NCBI RefSeq assembly: GCF_003347605.1
Contig: NZ_QDFZ01000011.1
Span: forward strand, 62,001 to 126,000
DNA: 64,000 nucleotides
Direction of reading: 5' to 3'
DNA from: Chryseobacterium sp. KLBC 52
GTDB lineage: Bacteria > Bacteroidota > Bacteroidia > Flavobacteriales > Weeksellaceae
Below, piece after piece: positions 8,159-18,370 of the stretch. Position numbers and translations under genes: made by a program. How positions within the stretch are numbered: the stretch's first letter is position 1; each line of letters opens with the position of its first letter. The notes under the pieces are model-generated. The model was not told the origin of the DNA and ran no database searches. It saw nothing but the letters and a program-made list of their open reading frames with translations.

Positions 8159-10897
8159 ATGAAAAAACAAAAAAACTTAACAACATCAGTCTGTTTTTTC
8201 TTAATGACGGGTTTTATGGCAGCCCAGACCACAAAGAAAACAGATTCTTTAGAAGAAAAAAAAATTGATGACATTGTAATTATTGGCTACAAAGCACAGA
8301 AAAAATCCAGTCTTACAGCCGCTGTCTCTGTTATTTCCGACAAAAAACTTCAGGATTCCAACACTCCAAGCGTATCCGGCCTTCTGCAGGGAAAAGCTGC
8401 CGGAGTTCAGGTTATGCCCAATAGCGGGGCTGCCGGTTCCTCAGCCACTGTAAAGATCAGGGGGAATTCTACTATTAATGGTCCCAGTTCTGCCCTTTGG
8501 GTAGTGGATGGTGTAGTAATGCCCTATGCGCCCAATCTGGATCCCAATCAGATTGAAAGTATTAATATCTTAAAAGATGCAGCTTCAACAGCCTTATATG
8601 GTTCTAAAGCTGCCAATGGTATTGTACAGGTATTTACCAAATCAGGGAATTCAGGAAAAGGGACATTAAGTGCATCTCTTAATAATTCGTTTAATGTATT
8701 TAACAATGGACGTTTCAAACTTATGAACGGAACTCAGTTGTATGATTATTTCACCTCATTAAAAGGAGCACCTGAAATCCCTAAAACCCTTAGAAACGAT
8801 GGCTACAACTGGCTGAAAGGTGGTACACAAACAGGAGTTGTACAAAATTACACTATTGATTTCAGAGGTGGATCAGACCATTCCAAAACCTATATTTCAG
8901 GAAATTATTATAATGAAACCGGAACAATAAAAGGAGATGAATACAACAGGCTCTCATTCAGAATCAATCATGAACAGACTATAAAGCCTTGGTTGATATT
9001 GAAACCGAAAGTCAGCTTATCATACACCACGGGAAAAGATACTCAGGCTTCCCTTTATCAGATGTACCTTAATATGCCATGGGACAACCCCAGAGATGCC
9101 AATGGAAATCTGATCCGGGTGGATGAGGATTACGCAGATTGGTACGGAAGGGATAAAAGCAGTTACCTTTATGACCTTCAATGGAACTATGGCAAAAGTA
9201 ATCAGCTGGATCTCATAGGAAATCTGGATGCTGAAGTCAGATTTACTGATTATCTTAAATTCATTACCACTAACAATGTTACCTACAAAAACTATGATGA
9301 TATGTACTATACCGATCCCAGATCGATCAGTGGAACAAGTAATAAAGGGGAATTAACAGAAAACTATCAAAAAGACATCAGCAAATTTTTCAATCAAATG
9401 CTGAGATTTGACAAAGATTTTGGAAATCATAACATCAACGCATTAGCTGCATATGAATATACCGACAGATTCTATAAGTCATCAAGAGCAGGTGTTTATG
9501 GTGTAGTACCGGGTACAGATATTTTTAATACCGGTGCTTCTACAGGACAAAAGCCAACAGGGAGAAAATTTGACCGCGCTTATAATGCTTTCCTTTTTAA
9601 CACAGAGTATGTATATGATAAAAAGTATTTTATCCAAGGCTCTTTAAGAAGCGAATCATCTTCTGCATTCGGTGCCAACAACAGAAACGGCTTATTTTAT
9701 GCGTATAGTGTGGGATGGAATATTCATAAAGAAAATTTCTTCAAAGTAAAACCTGTTAACGAATGGAAATTACGGGCAAGCAGAGGACTTGTAGGAAATA
9801 CCCCCAGTCCGGATTACGGATGGCAGGACCTATATAGACTGACTGAGAAATATGATGGACAAATAGGAGCAACATGGTACCAGCTCGGAAACCCTGGGTT
9901 AACCTGGGAATCAATCTATCAGAATAATATCGGTACCGATATCAAGGCATTTAATAACAGACTTACTTTAAATATTGATTATTTTAATAATAAAACAAAA
10001 AACCTGCTGATGCTCGTCCCTCTGCCATCATTGACTGGAGTTGACAGACAGTACGTGAATATCGGTGACGTCAGAAACAAAGGCTGGGAGTTCAATGTAA
10101 ATTATTCCATTATCCGATCAGAAGATATCAACTGGGATCTGGGGTTTAATATCAGCACCTATAAAAACAATGTCCTTTCAACCCGTAATAACGGCACACA
10201 GGTCTTGGACAATTATCATGTAGCTATACAAGGATATGACGTTAACTCTTTCTATATGAGAAAGTGGCTGGGTGTAAATCCGGAAAATGGTGAAGCACAA
10301 TGGGAGATCATTAATCCGGATGGAAGCAGAAGTGCGACCTCAAAATACAACCTGGCTACCGTACAAGTGGTAGGAGCTGCCACACCAGATTATTACGGCT
10401 CTGTAAGTACTAATCTGAACATCAAAAATTTCTATCTTGCCGCAAATCTTTATTTCTCTCAGGGTGGGCAAGTATATAACTCGTACAGAGAATTATTTGA
10501 TTCAGACGGTGCCTATCCGTATTACAACCAGATGGTTTTAAAAGATGGATGGACAAGGTGGGAAAAGCCAGGAGATATCGCAACCCATCCGGCTGCTGTA
10601 TACAACAATAATTCACTAACAAATAAGCCTTCATCACGGTATCTTGAGGATGCCAGCTTTGTCAAGTTAAGATCCTTGAGAATAGGATATAATTTACCTG
10701 CATCTCTAACAGAAAAGATGAAAATAAAATCAGCGAATATTTATATTATGGGTGAAAATTTATTTACCATCACCAAATTCTCAGGAGTGGATCCTGAAGT
10801 TGGTAATGCAGATAGCCAAAGCGTCTATTCTGGTAATGCAGGAGCTATCTACCCTATTCCGAGAAGATTTTCCTTAGGCTTAAACTTTTCTTTTTAA
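8159..10897 (+). CDS. SusC/RagA-family TonB-linked outer-membrane transporter
   Basis: 912 aa. A signal peptide (residues 1-22, ending MAAQ) is followed by a TonB-box-like stretch (DDIVIIGYKAQ) and the plug: VSGLLQGKAAGVQV, VKIRGNSTINGPSSALWVVDGV, IESINILKDAASTALYGSKAANGIVQVFTK. A long beta-barrel follows, ending in aromatic F (GLNFSF), the BAM signal. The carboxypeptidase-regulatory-like beta-sandwich that usually precedes the plug in SusC proteins is absent, making this a short-form member. Imports glycan or peptide fragments across the outer membrane together with the SusD lipoprotein encoded 10 bp downstream. No glycoside hydrolase or peptidase is linked, so the ligand cannot be inferred. 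Confidence 0.93.
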   Translation: MKKQKNLTTSVCFFLMTGFMAAQTTKKTDSLEEKKIDDIVIIGYKAQKKSSLTAAVSVISDKKLQDSNTPSVSGLLQGKAAGVQVMPNSGAAGSSATVKIRGNSTINGPSSALWVVDGVVMPYAPNLDPNQIESINILKDAASTALYGSKAANGIVQVFTKSGNSGKGTLSASLNNSFNVFNNGRFKLMNGTQLYDYFTSLKGAPEIPKTLRNDGYNWLKGGTQTGVVQNYTIDFRGGSDHSKTYISGNYYNETGTIKGDEYNRLSFRINHEQTIKPWLILKPKVSLSYTTGKDTQASLYQMYLNMPWDNPRDANGNLIRVDEDYADWYGRDKSSYLYDLQWNYGKSNQLDLIGNLDAEVRFTDYLKFITTNNVTYKNYDDMYYTDPRSISGTSNKGELTENYQKDISKFFNQMLRFDKDFGNHNINALAAYEYTDRFYKSSRAGVYGVVPGTDIFNTGASTGQKPTGRKFDRAYNAFLFNTEYVYDKKYFIQGSLRSESSSAFGANNRNGLFYAYSVGWNIHKENFFKVKPVNEWKLRASRGLVGNTPSPDYGWQDLYRLTEKYDGQIGATWYQLGNPGLTWESIYQNNIGTDIKAFNNRLTLNIDYFNNKTKNLLMLVPLPSLTGVDRQYVNIGDVRNKGWEFNVNYSIIRSEDINWDLGFNISTYKNNVLSTRNNGTQVLDNYHVAIQGYDVNSFYMRKWLGVNPENGEAQWEIINPDGSRSATSKYNLATVQVVGAATPDYYGSVSTNLNIKNFYLAANLYFSQGGQVYNSYRELFDSDGAYPYYNQMVLKDGWTRWEKPGDIATHPAAVYNNNSLTNKPSSRYLEDASFVKLRSLRIGYNLPASLTEKMKIKSANIYIMGENLFTITKFSGVDPEVGNADSQSVYSGNAGAIYPIPRRFSLGLNFSF

Positions 10898-10907
10898 AAA
10901 AATAATT

Positions 10908-12560
10908 ATGAAAAAAATACTTATTCCCATTCTCATACTATCATTAACGGCATGTAACATAGACCGTTCACCGTATGATTCAAAGGAGTCTGATGTTATC
11001 CTTGCAGATGCAACCGGACTCAAAACCATAACGCTGGGAAATTATGCATTGCTTAAAGGAGATGCGGATGGCGGTGGCTTTTACAACAACCTGTACAGGA
11101 TCAGTGAATATGGTGGTGATAATATTGATATCAGCGGAACTACCACCGATTCATTTTTTTATTATTATAATTATAAAAGCATTAAAAACAATGCCCGCAC
11201 CAATACAATCTGGAACTCGGGATACAAAGCTATTATCGGATGTAACAGAGTTATATCAAAGGTTACCGAAGGAAAAGACACAGAAACAGATCAGCTCATA
11301 GGCGAAAATTATTTTTTAAGAGCTTATGTATACTTTTCTATGGTCAATGTATTTGGAAGACCCTATAATCAGGGGACAGGTAATCCCGGAGTACCCTTAA
11401 AACTATCTGACGATGTCAACGATTTGCCTGCCAGAGCCACCGTAGGAGAGATATACAATCAAGTGGTAAACGACCTTCTGAAAGCAGAAAAACTGATGAC
11501 CCTGGATAAAAACAATATATATGCATCCAAAGAAGCAGCACAGGCTTTACTTTCCAGAGTCTTCTTATACATGGAAAATAATGATAAAGCGATTGAATAT
11601 GCAGATAAAGTCATCAATTCCGGGAAGTATACCCTTCTGTCTAAAGCAGAATTGCCTGCTTATGCCACCAAAACTCCGGAAACCAATAAAGAAACCATTT
11701 TTGCATTTAAATATAATAAAGATGGAGACTATAGTGATGGCTGGTATACGATAGGCTCTATGTATGCCACCATACAGAATGTGGGCTGGGGTGAAATGTA
11801 TGCTTCTTCCTCTTATCTGGATCTCATCAACCAGAATCCTCAGGATGCAAGGATTAAGTTTATTTCTCCAAAATATAGCAGTCCGGCGGTTCCGGTAGCT
11901 TATTGGGTACAAAAAGGGACCAACTCATCCGGTGCCGCCACCTACAGTTATCAATTCCAAAAGACTTTCCAGCAGAATGGAAATACTTATTTCACCATGG
12001 ATAATATCAATTATCAGGTACAATCTGAGGCAGCACCCAATAAAACAAACTATTATTTTATAAACGCAACCGGTGGGAAAACTTATGTATACCTGGATAA
12101 TGACATGGATAAAAGAAACGGATATCCTAAATTTTATGTTTTAAAATGTTCATTACAGGAAGGTGTTCCGCAATTATGGTCTCCGGTTATTATAAGACTG
12201 GCAGAAATATATCTGAACAGAGCTGAAGCTTCTGCAAAAGCAGGGAATACTGTTTCAGCACTCGCAGATGTAAATACCATCAGAACAAGAGCCGGAATAC
12301 CTGTATACAATTCAGTTCCTGCAGGGCAAACTGCTCTGGATGTTGTTCTACAGGAAAGAAGGTTGGAAATGGCTTTTGAAGGACATAGAAGATATGATGT
12401 TTTCAGAAACAAACTGGATCTCGACAGGCAATATCCCGGCACCCATTTAAGTGGAAGTAACGTCTTTTATACGGTACCTTATACCCATAACAGAGTAGTA
12501 GAATATATTCCGGAACAGCAGATACAGATACAGCCTAATCTGGTACAGAATCCGGATTAA
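10908..12560 (+). CDS. RagB/SusD-family surface lipoprotein
   Basis: 550 aa. The lipoprotein signal ends LTAC, with lipidation predicted on Cys16. The N-terminal helical TPR scaffold of SusD is seen in NARTNTIWNSGYKAIIGCNRVIS and ENYFLRAYVYFSMVNVFGRPYN. The C-terminal SusD signature is IIRLAEIYLNRAEASAKAG plus QERRLEMAFEGHRRYDVFRN, typical of the RagB/SusD family. It forms a lid over the SusC barrel encoded just upstream and binds the substrate at the cell surface. The pair is isolated, with no regulator or degradative enzyme attached, and ends at the shared terminator at 12622. Confidence 0.94.
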   Translation: MKKILIPILILSLTACNIDRSPYDSKESDVILADATGLKTITLGNYALLKGDADGGGFYNNLYRISEYGGDNIDISGTTTDSFFYYYNYKSIKNNARTNTIWNSGYKAIIGCNRVISKVTEGKDTETDQLIGENYFLRAYVYFSMVNVFGRPYNQGTGNPGVPLKLSDDVNDLPARATVGEIYNQVVNDLLKAEKLMTLDKNNIYASKEAAQALLSRVFLYMENNDKAIEYADKVINSGKYTLLSKAELPAYATKTPETNKETIFAFKYNKDGDYSDGWYTIGSMYATIQNVGWGEMYASSSYLDLINQNPQDARIKFISPKYSSPAVPVAYWVQKGTNSSGAATYSYQFQKTFQQNGNTYFTMDNINYQVQSEAAPNKTNYYFINATGGKTYVYLDNDMDKRNGYPKFYVLKCSLQEGVPQLWSPVIIRLAEIYLNRAEASAKAGNTVSALADVNTIRTRAGIPVYNSVPAGQTALDVVLQERRLEMAFEGHRRYDVFRNKLDLDRQYPGTHLSGSNVFYTVPYTHNRVVEYIPEQQIQIQPNLVQNPD

Positions 12561-12621
12561 AAAATGGATATTGTATACTTTCCATTGTATATAAATGGGA
12601 GACAAAAATCAATAAAAAAGA

Positions 12622-12650
12622 GGCTGCCCGAATTTTTCGGGCAGCCTTTG
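12622..12650. terminator. Bidirectional intrinsic terminator between convergent operons
   Basis: ggctgcccga / tcgggcagcc stem with a T-rich loop. An A-run precedes and a T-run follows, so it can serve both the susD gene (+) and the ompP1-like gene (-). Confidence 0.88.
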
Positions 12651-12679
12651 TATATTTTGATATTTCTTAAAGCATCAGA

Positions 12680-14089
12680 TTAGAATTTCCATCCTAAAGT
12701 AAGGAAGAAATTATTTCTGTTGTTTTTCACATCACTCACAGCATAAGCATCGCTTTCGAAAGTATTTTTAGCAGAATAATAGGACGAATCAAAATTATCG
12801 CCCATATATCCTCTCATGAAAGGATTGGTATACTTAGACGAAATATTCTGATAAGACGCATCGATATAAAATGATTTGAAATCATATCCAATACCAAAGG
12901 AAAGTGTATTTCTATCACTTAGCATCAAGTTGCTGTAAGACTGGTCTCCAACACTTCCTGCATCATTAAATCTACTGATTGTAAGTGCATCAAAAGGACT
13001 TGACTGGTAAGAGTATCCTCCTCTCAATCTGAACTGCTGTACTCTGTACTCAGCTCCCACTCTTACTTCTGAAAGATTCTTGTAGTTGTCTTTGAAGAAA
13101 TCATTCAACTCTCTTTCTGCACCTCCATATACTTTATAATCAGGTTTTGTAAGTCCAAGAGTATAGTCTACGTTCAACGAGAAGTTTTTACTCGCTACAA
13201 AGGCAGCACTTACTGTTGCTTTAAGCGGTGAAGTAAACTTTCTGTTTTCAGCTCCCATATCATCTCCGTAAACGGGATCATTATAGAAGTAATAATTTCT
13301 GTCTATCGTCCAGAATGTAGGTGTTTCAAGAGATGCTCCCAATCTGAAATTAGGACTTAGCTTCCCGATTACCCCCAATGAAGCAGAAAAACCTGAAGAT
13401 CTTTCTGAATACGGAGTATCCTGCTTACTGAATGCTTCTGTAGAGCCATTGGCAATGTTCCGGTAAAATAAAGTATCATACTGATCCAATGAAGCATTGA
13501 AAAAATTGAAACCTGCTCCTAAATATAAATTATGATTATAGTTGGCACCTACCCCGAAACTCATCTTTGACAAGTTACCGTATCTTTCATACATATGACC
13601 TGCTAATGCCGCATCTTTGGTAATATCATCCTTATCAAAAGCATAAACCACATTATTATTTCCCGGAGATTGAATTACATTATCAAGAGTCTGATTAGAA
13701 AAATTAATACCAATATTGATAAACTTCCATCCGGTTTCTGTCATCAAAGGAAAAGCAATTATTCCCCCCGCATTCCCAAGATCTCCTTTGGTTTTGCTGT
13801 AATCTATTGTAGATCCTCCTAAAGAAGTGCTGTTTTTATTTCCTAAAATAGATAAAGTTCCTGAAACCTCTCCTGAAATAGCCACTCCCAAACCTGCAGG
13901 GTTCGTAAGCAAAGAGTTTGCATCACCACCCAGCGCTCCATTAGCTCCAGCCATCGCATTAAACTTAGCCGATCCCACCATAGGAGTACTTGAATAAACC
14001 TCTACTGTATTTCTTATGACAGAAACATCCTGAGCCTGTGCATAAAATGCAGCAGAAATACTCATTAATACTAAAGATTTTTTTAACAT
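12680..14089 (-). CDS. OmpP1/FadL-family outer-membrane transporter
   Basis: 469 aa. A signal peptide (ends AFYAQAQ) is followed by the family's N-terminal hatch region: SSTPMVGSAKFNAMAGANGALGGDANSLLTNPAGLG, the NPAG motif of FadL-type channels. A barrel follows with a C-terminal aromatic (LTLGWKF). FadL homologs move hydrophobic compounds such as long-chain fatty acids or aromatics through the outer membrane by lateral diffusion; the ligand here is unknown. It starts 30 bp after the end of the Trp/Gly-rich lipoprotein gene on the same strand, so the two form an operon and probably act together at the outer membrane. Confidence 0.85.
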   Translation of the reverse strand: MLKKSLVLMSISAAFYAQAQDVSVIRNTVEVYSSTPMVGSAKFNAMAGANGALGGDANSLLTNPAGLGVAISGEVSGTLSILGNKNSTSLGGSTIDYSKTKGDLGNAGGIIAFPLMTETGWKFINIGINFSNQTLDNVIQSPGNNNVVYAFDKDDITKDAALAGHMYERYGNLSKMSFGVGANYNHNLYLGAGFNFFNASLDQYDTLFYRNIANGSTEAFSKQDTPYSERSSGFSASLGVIGKLSPNFRLGASLETPTFWTIDRNYYFYNDPVYGDDMGAENRKFTSPLKATVSAAFVASKNFSLNVDYTLGLTKPDYKVYGGAERELNDFFKDNYKNLSEVRVGAEYRVQQFRLRGGYSYQSSPFDALTISRFNDAGSVGDQSYSNLMLSDRNTLSFGIGYDFKSFYIDASYQNISSKYTNPFMRGYMGDNFDSSYYSAKNTFESDAYAVSDVKNNRNNFFLTLGWKF

Positions 14090-14119
14090 TATTTTTTAAT
14101 AGTTTATTAATTTGAAAAA

Positions 14120-15220
14120 TTATCTGAAGCCTCCTCTGCCTCCGCCGCCGGATCTCATTCCGCCACCGCCTCCTGAAGAACCGCCTCTGAAGCCTCCTCC
14201 TCCGGAGTTGAAGCCACCACTCGATCTGAAACCTCCTGAATCATTAGATCTGAAGCCTCCATTATTGTTGTTATATCTTGGCTGTGGTTGCTGATAATTG
14301 TAATTAGGTCTTGTTTGTGGCGCAGAGTTACGGAATCCACCATTAGATTGAGTATTTCTGAAGCCTCCGGAATTACCGTTTCTAAAACCTCCGGAATTGC
14401 CATCTCTGAAACCGCCATTGCTATTTCTGAAACCTCCGTTTGAATTAGTATCTCTGAAACCACCATTATTATTCGTGTTTCTGAAACCCGAATTGTTTGT
14501 ATTCGTTCTGTACACTGCGTTGGCTACCCCTGTATTCTGGAATCCACCTCCACTGATACCACTTCTTCTGTAAACAGGTCTGTTGTAGTAGCCGCCACCC
14601 CAGTAGCCTCCTCCGTAACCCCAGTAAGGATTTCCGTAGTATCCGCCCCAGAATGGATCATAATATCCGCCATAGCCGTATCCCCAGTATGGACTTCCCC
14701 ATCCGAAAGAGCCTCCCCAGCCCCATCCGAACGATCCGCCCCAGCCCCAGGACATACTTGCACCCCAGCCCCAGCCGCGGTTCATACCCCAGCCCCAATA
14801 TGGGCTGTAACCACCATACCATCCCCAAGGAGATCCCCATCCCCATGAGTTGTCATAATAGTTGGTCTGAGAACCTGCATAAAGTCCCCAATCCGAGTCT
14901 GTAGCGTTGGAATTCCAGTTGGTATTGGTACCACTCCAGTCATTATATCTGTTTTGCTGCTCTCTGGAATTCGCCTGTGCATTCTGAATGACATTGGAAT
15001 CCTGATAATAGTCATAATATTCTCCTACTCTGTTTCCGCTATCATTAATGATAACTCCTTCAGGTAGCGTATCCTTATTGGGGTCGTAATACACCCCATC
15101 TGTCTCGCTATACCCTCCCATCTGAGCACCACAAGACACAAGTAATAATCCGCCCGATATAGCTAATATCCCTTTGGATCTTAGCAGACCAAGCAAATTT
15201 TTATGTATATTTCTTTTCAT
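14120..15220 (-). CDS. Trp/Gly/Tyr-rich lipoprotein with GGFR repeats
   Basis: 366 aa. The lipoprotein signal ends LLVSC (Cys29). Residues about 30-115 are an ordinary acidic linker (TDGVYYDPNKDTLPEG). Residues about 120-215 are a low-complexity block built from WGWG, GYGGYY and GWG units. The C-terminal 130 residues repeat a motif of the form GGFRN or GGFRD at least ten times and end in a GGG-rich tail. No known domain is recognised. The aromatic/glycine composition and Arg-rich tail suggest an extended, self-associating surface protein. It is the first gene of an operon with the OmpP1/FadL-like porin. Upstream there is a direct repeat ttttggtaca twice near 15260-15282 in the divergent promoter region with proS. 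Confidence 0.8.
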   Translation of the reverse strand: MKRNIHKNLLGLLRSKGILAISGGLLLVSCGAQMGGYSETDGVYYDPNKDTLPEGVIINDSGNRVGEYYDYYQDSNVIQNAQANSREQQNRYNDWSGTNTNWNSNATDSDWGLYAGSQTNYYDNSWGWGSPWGWYGGYSPYWGWGMNRGWGWGASMSWGWGGSFGWGWGGSFGWGSPYWGYGYGGYYDPFWGGYYGNPYWGYGGGYWGGGYYNRPVYRRSGISGGGFQNTGVANAVYRTNTNNSGFRNTNNNGGFRDTNSNGGFRNSNGGFRDGNSGGFRNGNSGGFRNTQSNGGFRNSAPQTRPNYNYQQPQPRYNNNNGGFRSNDSGGFRSSGGFNSGGGGFRGGSSGGGGGMRSGGGGRGGFR

Positions 15221-15364
15221 GATAACGTAAAAATTTTTAATTTAAATTATATTTGCAATCTGTACCAAAAATGTACCAAAATACTGGTAAAAAAATCTAT
15301 CAAAAATAGATTTTTATTTTTAGATAACAATAATGTACAAAAGTTAAAAAAATTTTAAAAAATA

Positions 15365-16840
15365 ATGGCAAAATTAACCTCAAGAAGCGAAGATTACAGC
15401 AAATGGTATAATGAGCTGGTTGTAAAAGCTGATTTAGCTGAAAACTCAGGCGTGCGTGGATGTATGGTGATCAAACCGTATGGCTATGCGATCTGGGAAA
15501 AAATGCGTGATGAAATGGATAAAAAATTCAAAGAAACAGGTCACGTTAACGCATACTTCCCGCTTTTTGTGCCCAAGAGCTTGTTTGAGGCTGAGGAAAA
15601 AAATGCAGAAGGTTTTGCAAAAGAATGCGCTGTTGTTACTCACTACAGGTTAAAAACCGATCCGGATAATCCATCCAAGCTGATTGTAGACCCGGATGCG
15701 AAACTGGAAGAAGAACTTATTGTTCGTCCTACTTCAGAAGCAATTATCTGGAATACCTACAAAAACTGGATTCAGTCTTACAGAGACTTACCGATACTGA
15801 TCAACCAATGGGCAAATGTTGTTCGTTGGGAAATGAGAACACGTCTTTTCCTGAGAACAGCAGAATTCTTATGGCAGGAAGGGCACACCGCTCACGCTAC
15901 AAAAGATGAAGCTGTGGAAGAAGCAGAAAAGATGAATAAAGTATATGCAGATTTTGCTGAAAACTTTATGGCTATTCCAGTAATTCAAGGATTAAAAACT
16001 CCATCTGAAAGATTTGCAGGAGCTGATGAGACTTATTGTATTGAAGCATTAATGCAGGACGGAAAAGCTTTGCAAGCCGGAACATCTCACTTCTTAGGTC
16101 AGAATTTTGCAAAAGCATTTGATGTTAAATTCACCAACAAGGAAGGAAAGATAGAACATGCATGGGCAACATCATGGGGAACTTCTACCCGTCTGATGGG
16201 TGCTTTAATTATGACCCACTCTGATGATTTCGGATTGGTATTGCCTCCTACCCTTGCACCAATTCAGGTGGTGATTGTTCCTATCTTTAAAGGAGAAGAG
16301 CAACTGGAACAAATCAGTGAAGTGGCTTTAGATATTCAGGCTAAATTGAGAGCAAAAGGAATTTCTGTGAAATTTGACAATGATACCCAGAACAAACCAG
16401 GATGGAAATTTGCGGAATATGAATTGAAAGGAGTTCCTGTAAGAATCGCTATGGGACCAAGAGACCTTGAAAATAAATCTGTAGAAATTGCGAGAAGAGA
16501 TAATCTGACTAAAGAAGTTCGTTCTATTGAAGGACTTGATTCTTATATCGAAGATCTATTGAAAACGATTCAGCAGGACATTTATAACAAAGCATTTGAG
16601 TTCAGAAAAAATAATATCACGAAAGTGGATACTTATGAAGAATTCAAAAAAGTTCTGGAAGAGAAAGGTGGATTCATCTATGCACACTGGGATGGAACAG
16701 CTGAAGAAGAGGAACAAATCAAGGATGAAACGAAGGCTACGATCAGATGTATTCCTTTGGATAATGACGTAGAAGAAGGAATTTCTTTAATTTCAGGAAA
16801 ACCATCTAAGAGACGTGTATTATTTGCAAAAGCTTATTAA
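15365..16840 (+). CDS. proS: Prolyl-tRNA synthetase (type 3, archaeal/eukaryotic-like)
   Basis: 491 aa. It charges tRNA-Pro with proline. Class II synthetase motif 1 is [21 protein letters not shown], motif 2 is [26 protein letters not shown], and motif 3 is [25 protein letters not shown]. An anticodon-binding domain ([17 protein letters not shown]) and the C-terminal zinc-binding-like domain follow, ending FAKAY, where a C-terminal Tyr is characteristic of ProRS type 3. There is no bacterial-type editing (INS) insertion between motifs 2 and 3, as expected for the short type. It is a single gene with an AT-rich upstream region shared divergently with the lipoprotein gene. Confidence 0.96.
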   Translation: MAKLTSRSEDYSKWYNELVVKADLAENSGVRGCMVIKPYGYAIWEKMRDEMDKKFKETGHVNAYFPLFVPKSLFEAEEKNAEGFAKECAVVTHYRLKTDPDNPSKLIVDPDAKLEEELIVRPTSEAIIWNTYKNWIQSYRDLPILINQWANVVRWEMRTRLFLRTAEFLWQEGHTAHATKDEAVEEAEKMNKVYADFAENFMAIPVIQGLKTPSERFAGADETYCIEALMQDGKALQAGTSHFLGQNFAKAFDVKFTNKEGKIEHAWATSWGTSTRLMGALIMTHSDDFGLVLPPTLAPIQVVIVPIFKGEEQLEQISEVALDIQAKLRAKGISVKFDNDTQNKPGWKFAEYELKGVPVRIAMGPRDLENKSVEIARRDNLTKEVRSIEGLDSYIEDLLKTIQQDIYNKAFEFRKNNITKVDTYEEFKKVLEEKGGFIYAHWDGTAEEEEQIKDETKATIRCIPLDNDVEEGISLISGKPSKRRVLFAKAY

Positions 16841-16958
16841 AAATTTTAATGATTTAGAAAAAAATCATTAATTTTTAAAGAAATATTCAAAAAAAAGTGA
16901 CATTTGGACGGATTTTTGTTTAAATTTATCTCAACATTAATCAAAAAAATTTATTATT

Positions 16959-18284
16959 ATGTCTTTAAATGTCATTGATTTAATTAAAGGACAATTAGGT
17001 CCCGCATTGGTTTCACAGGCTGCATCACAGTTTGGAGAAAGTGAATCCGGTATTTCTAAAGCAATTGGCGGATTATTACCTGCTGTAGTAGGTGGATTAG
17101 CCAATAATGCAGATAAGCCTGGCGTTGTGGATGCTATTACACAAGCCTCTTCAAGTGGAATTTTAGGAAACTTATTGGGTGGTTCGTCCAGCAGTCCTAT
17201 TATTTCAAACTTGTTGTCTTCTATTTTTGGAGATAAAGTAAGTGCATTAGTAAATTCGATTGCCAGTTTTTCAGGAGTCAGCAATACCTCTGCAGGTTCT
17301 TTGTTAAACCTGGTGACTGGAGCTACAGTAGGCACTCTTGGAAAATATGCAGCAGACAATAACTTGGGTGCTTCAGGTATTTCCCGCTTACTGCATGATC
17401 AGAAAGGCATTATTTCTTCTTTACTGCCGGCAGGTCTTTCTTTGGCTTCCTTTGGATTAGGAGCTGAAAATTGGTTTGGCCAGGCAAAAGAAACAGTTTC
17501 TTCAGTAACTTCTACTGCAAAAGATAACATCGCTGAAGGTGTTGCTACAGCAAGAGAAAATGTTTCAGAAGGAGCAAGAGAAGTAAGAGAAAGATTTGAA
17601 AATAATAACAATAATAATCAAGGCGGAGGTTCAATCTGGAAATGGTTGCTTCCGCTTTTATTATTGATCGCTGCGGCTTATTTCTTATGGAAGCAGTGTG
17701 AGAAAAAACAAACCACTACAACCACTACCACAACATCTGATTCTGCAGCAACCAGCACAACTACGGATACTGCTGCTACAACATTAACACCTGCTCCTGC
17801 AACAGCTAAAACAGATGAAGATATTGATCTTAATGGGGTGATGTTAAAAGGTTACAAAGGAGGAATGGAAGATCAGATGATTACATTCCTGAAATCCGGA
17901 AACTACAAAAATGCGGCTGATGATGCAGCATTAAAAGACAAGTGGTATGATTTCGATCACGTAAATTTCAAAATGGGAAGTGCTAATGAGCTAGAAGCTG
18001 GTTCACAAGGTCAATTGGATAACTTAGTGGCGATCCTTAAGGCTTTCCCTGATGCGAAAATCAAAATCGGAGGCTATACGGATAAAACCGGAAATGAAGC
18101 TAACAACGTAAAATTGTCAAAAGCGAGAGCTGAATTCATCAAAGCTGCTTTAGTAAAAGCAGGAGTTGGTGCTCAGGTTCTTGAAGCAGAAGGTTATGGA
18201 AGTAAATTTGCTAAAGTTGATGCTACAGCTTCTGATGCTGAAAGAGCTGCCGACAGAAAAATGGCTGTAAGATTTGCAAAATAA
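16959..18284 (+). CDS. DUF937/OmpA-domain envelope protein
   Basis: 441 aa. Residues 1 to about 135 are a DUF937-like domain (VIDLIKGQLGPALVSQAASQFG, AIGGLLPAVVGGLANNA). A Gly/Asn-rich linker leads to one transmembrane helix near residues 226-245 (WKWLLPLLLLIAAAYFLWKQ), then a Thr/Ala-rich periplasmic linker and an OmpA-like peptidoglycan-binding domain (VAILKAFPDAKIKIGGYTDKTG, KLSKARAEFIKAALVKAG, DRKMAVRFAK). The topology implies a cytoplasmic N-terminus and a periplasmic cell-wall-binding C-terminus, anchoring the inner membrane to peptidoglycan. It is a single gene between proS and mntH with its own terminator. Confidence 0.85.
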   Translation: MSLNVIDLIKGQLGPALVSQAASQFGESESGISKAIGGLLPAVVGGLANNADKPGVVDAITQASSSGILGNLLGGSSSSPIISNLLSSIFGDKVSALVNSIASFSGVSNTSAGSLLNLVTGATVGTLGKYAADNNLGASGISRLLHDQKGIISSLLPAGLSLASFGLGAENWFGQAKETVSSVTSTAKDNIAEGVATARENVSEGAREVRERFENNNNNNQGGGSIWKWLLPLLLLIAAAYFLWKQCEKKQTTTTTTTTSDSAATSTTTDTAATTLTPAPATAKTDEDIDLNGVMLKGYKGGMEDQMITFLKSGNYKNAADDAALKDKWYDFDHVNFKMGSANELEAGSQGQLDNLVAILKAFPDAKIKIGGYTDKTGNEANNVKLSKARAEFIKAALVKAGVGAQVLEAEGYGSKFAKVDATASDAERAADRKMAVRFAK

Positions 18285-18307
18285 TCTTTAGATTCAATAA
18301 AAATTAG

Positions 18308-18340
18308 ATCCCGGAAAGCAATTTCCGGGATTTTTTTATG
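18308..18340 (+). terminator. Intrinsic terminator after the OmpA-domain gene
   Basis: atcccggaaa / tttccgggat stem with loop gcaa, then a run of seven T. Confidence 0.9.
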
Positions 18341-18370
18341 CGTTCATTTTTCTGTTTACATTTATTTAAT

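Noticed and set aside
14112..14904. Pro-rich plus-strand and other alternative frames across the lipoprotein gene
   Set aside because: They are antisense or shifted readings of the Gly-rich repeat sequence.
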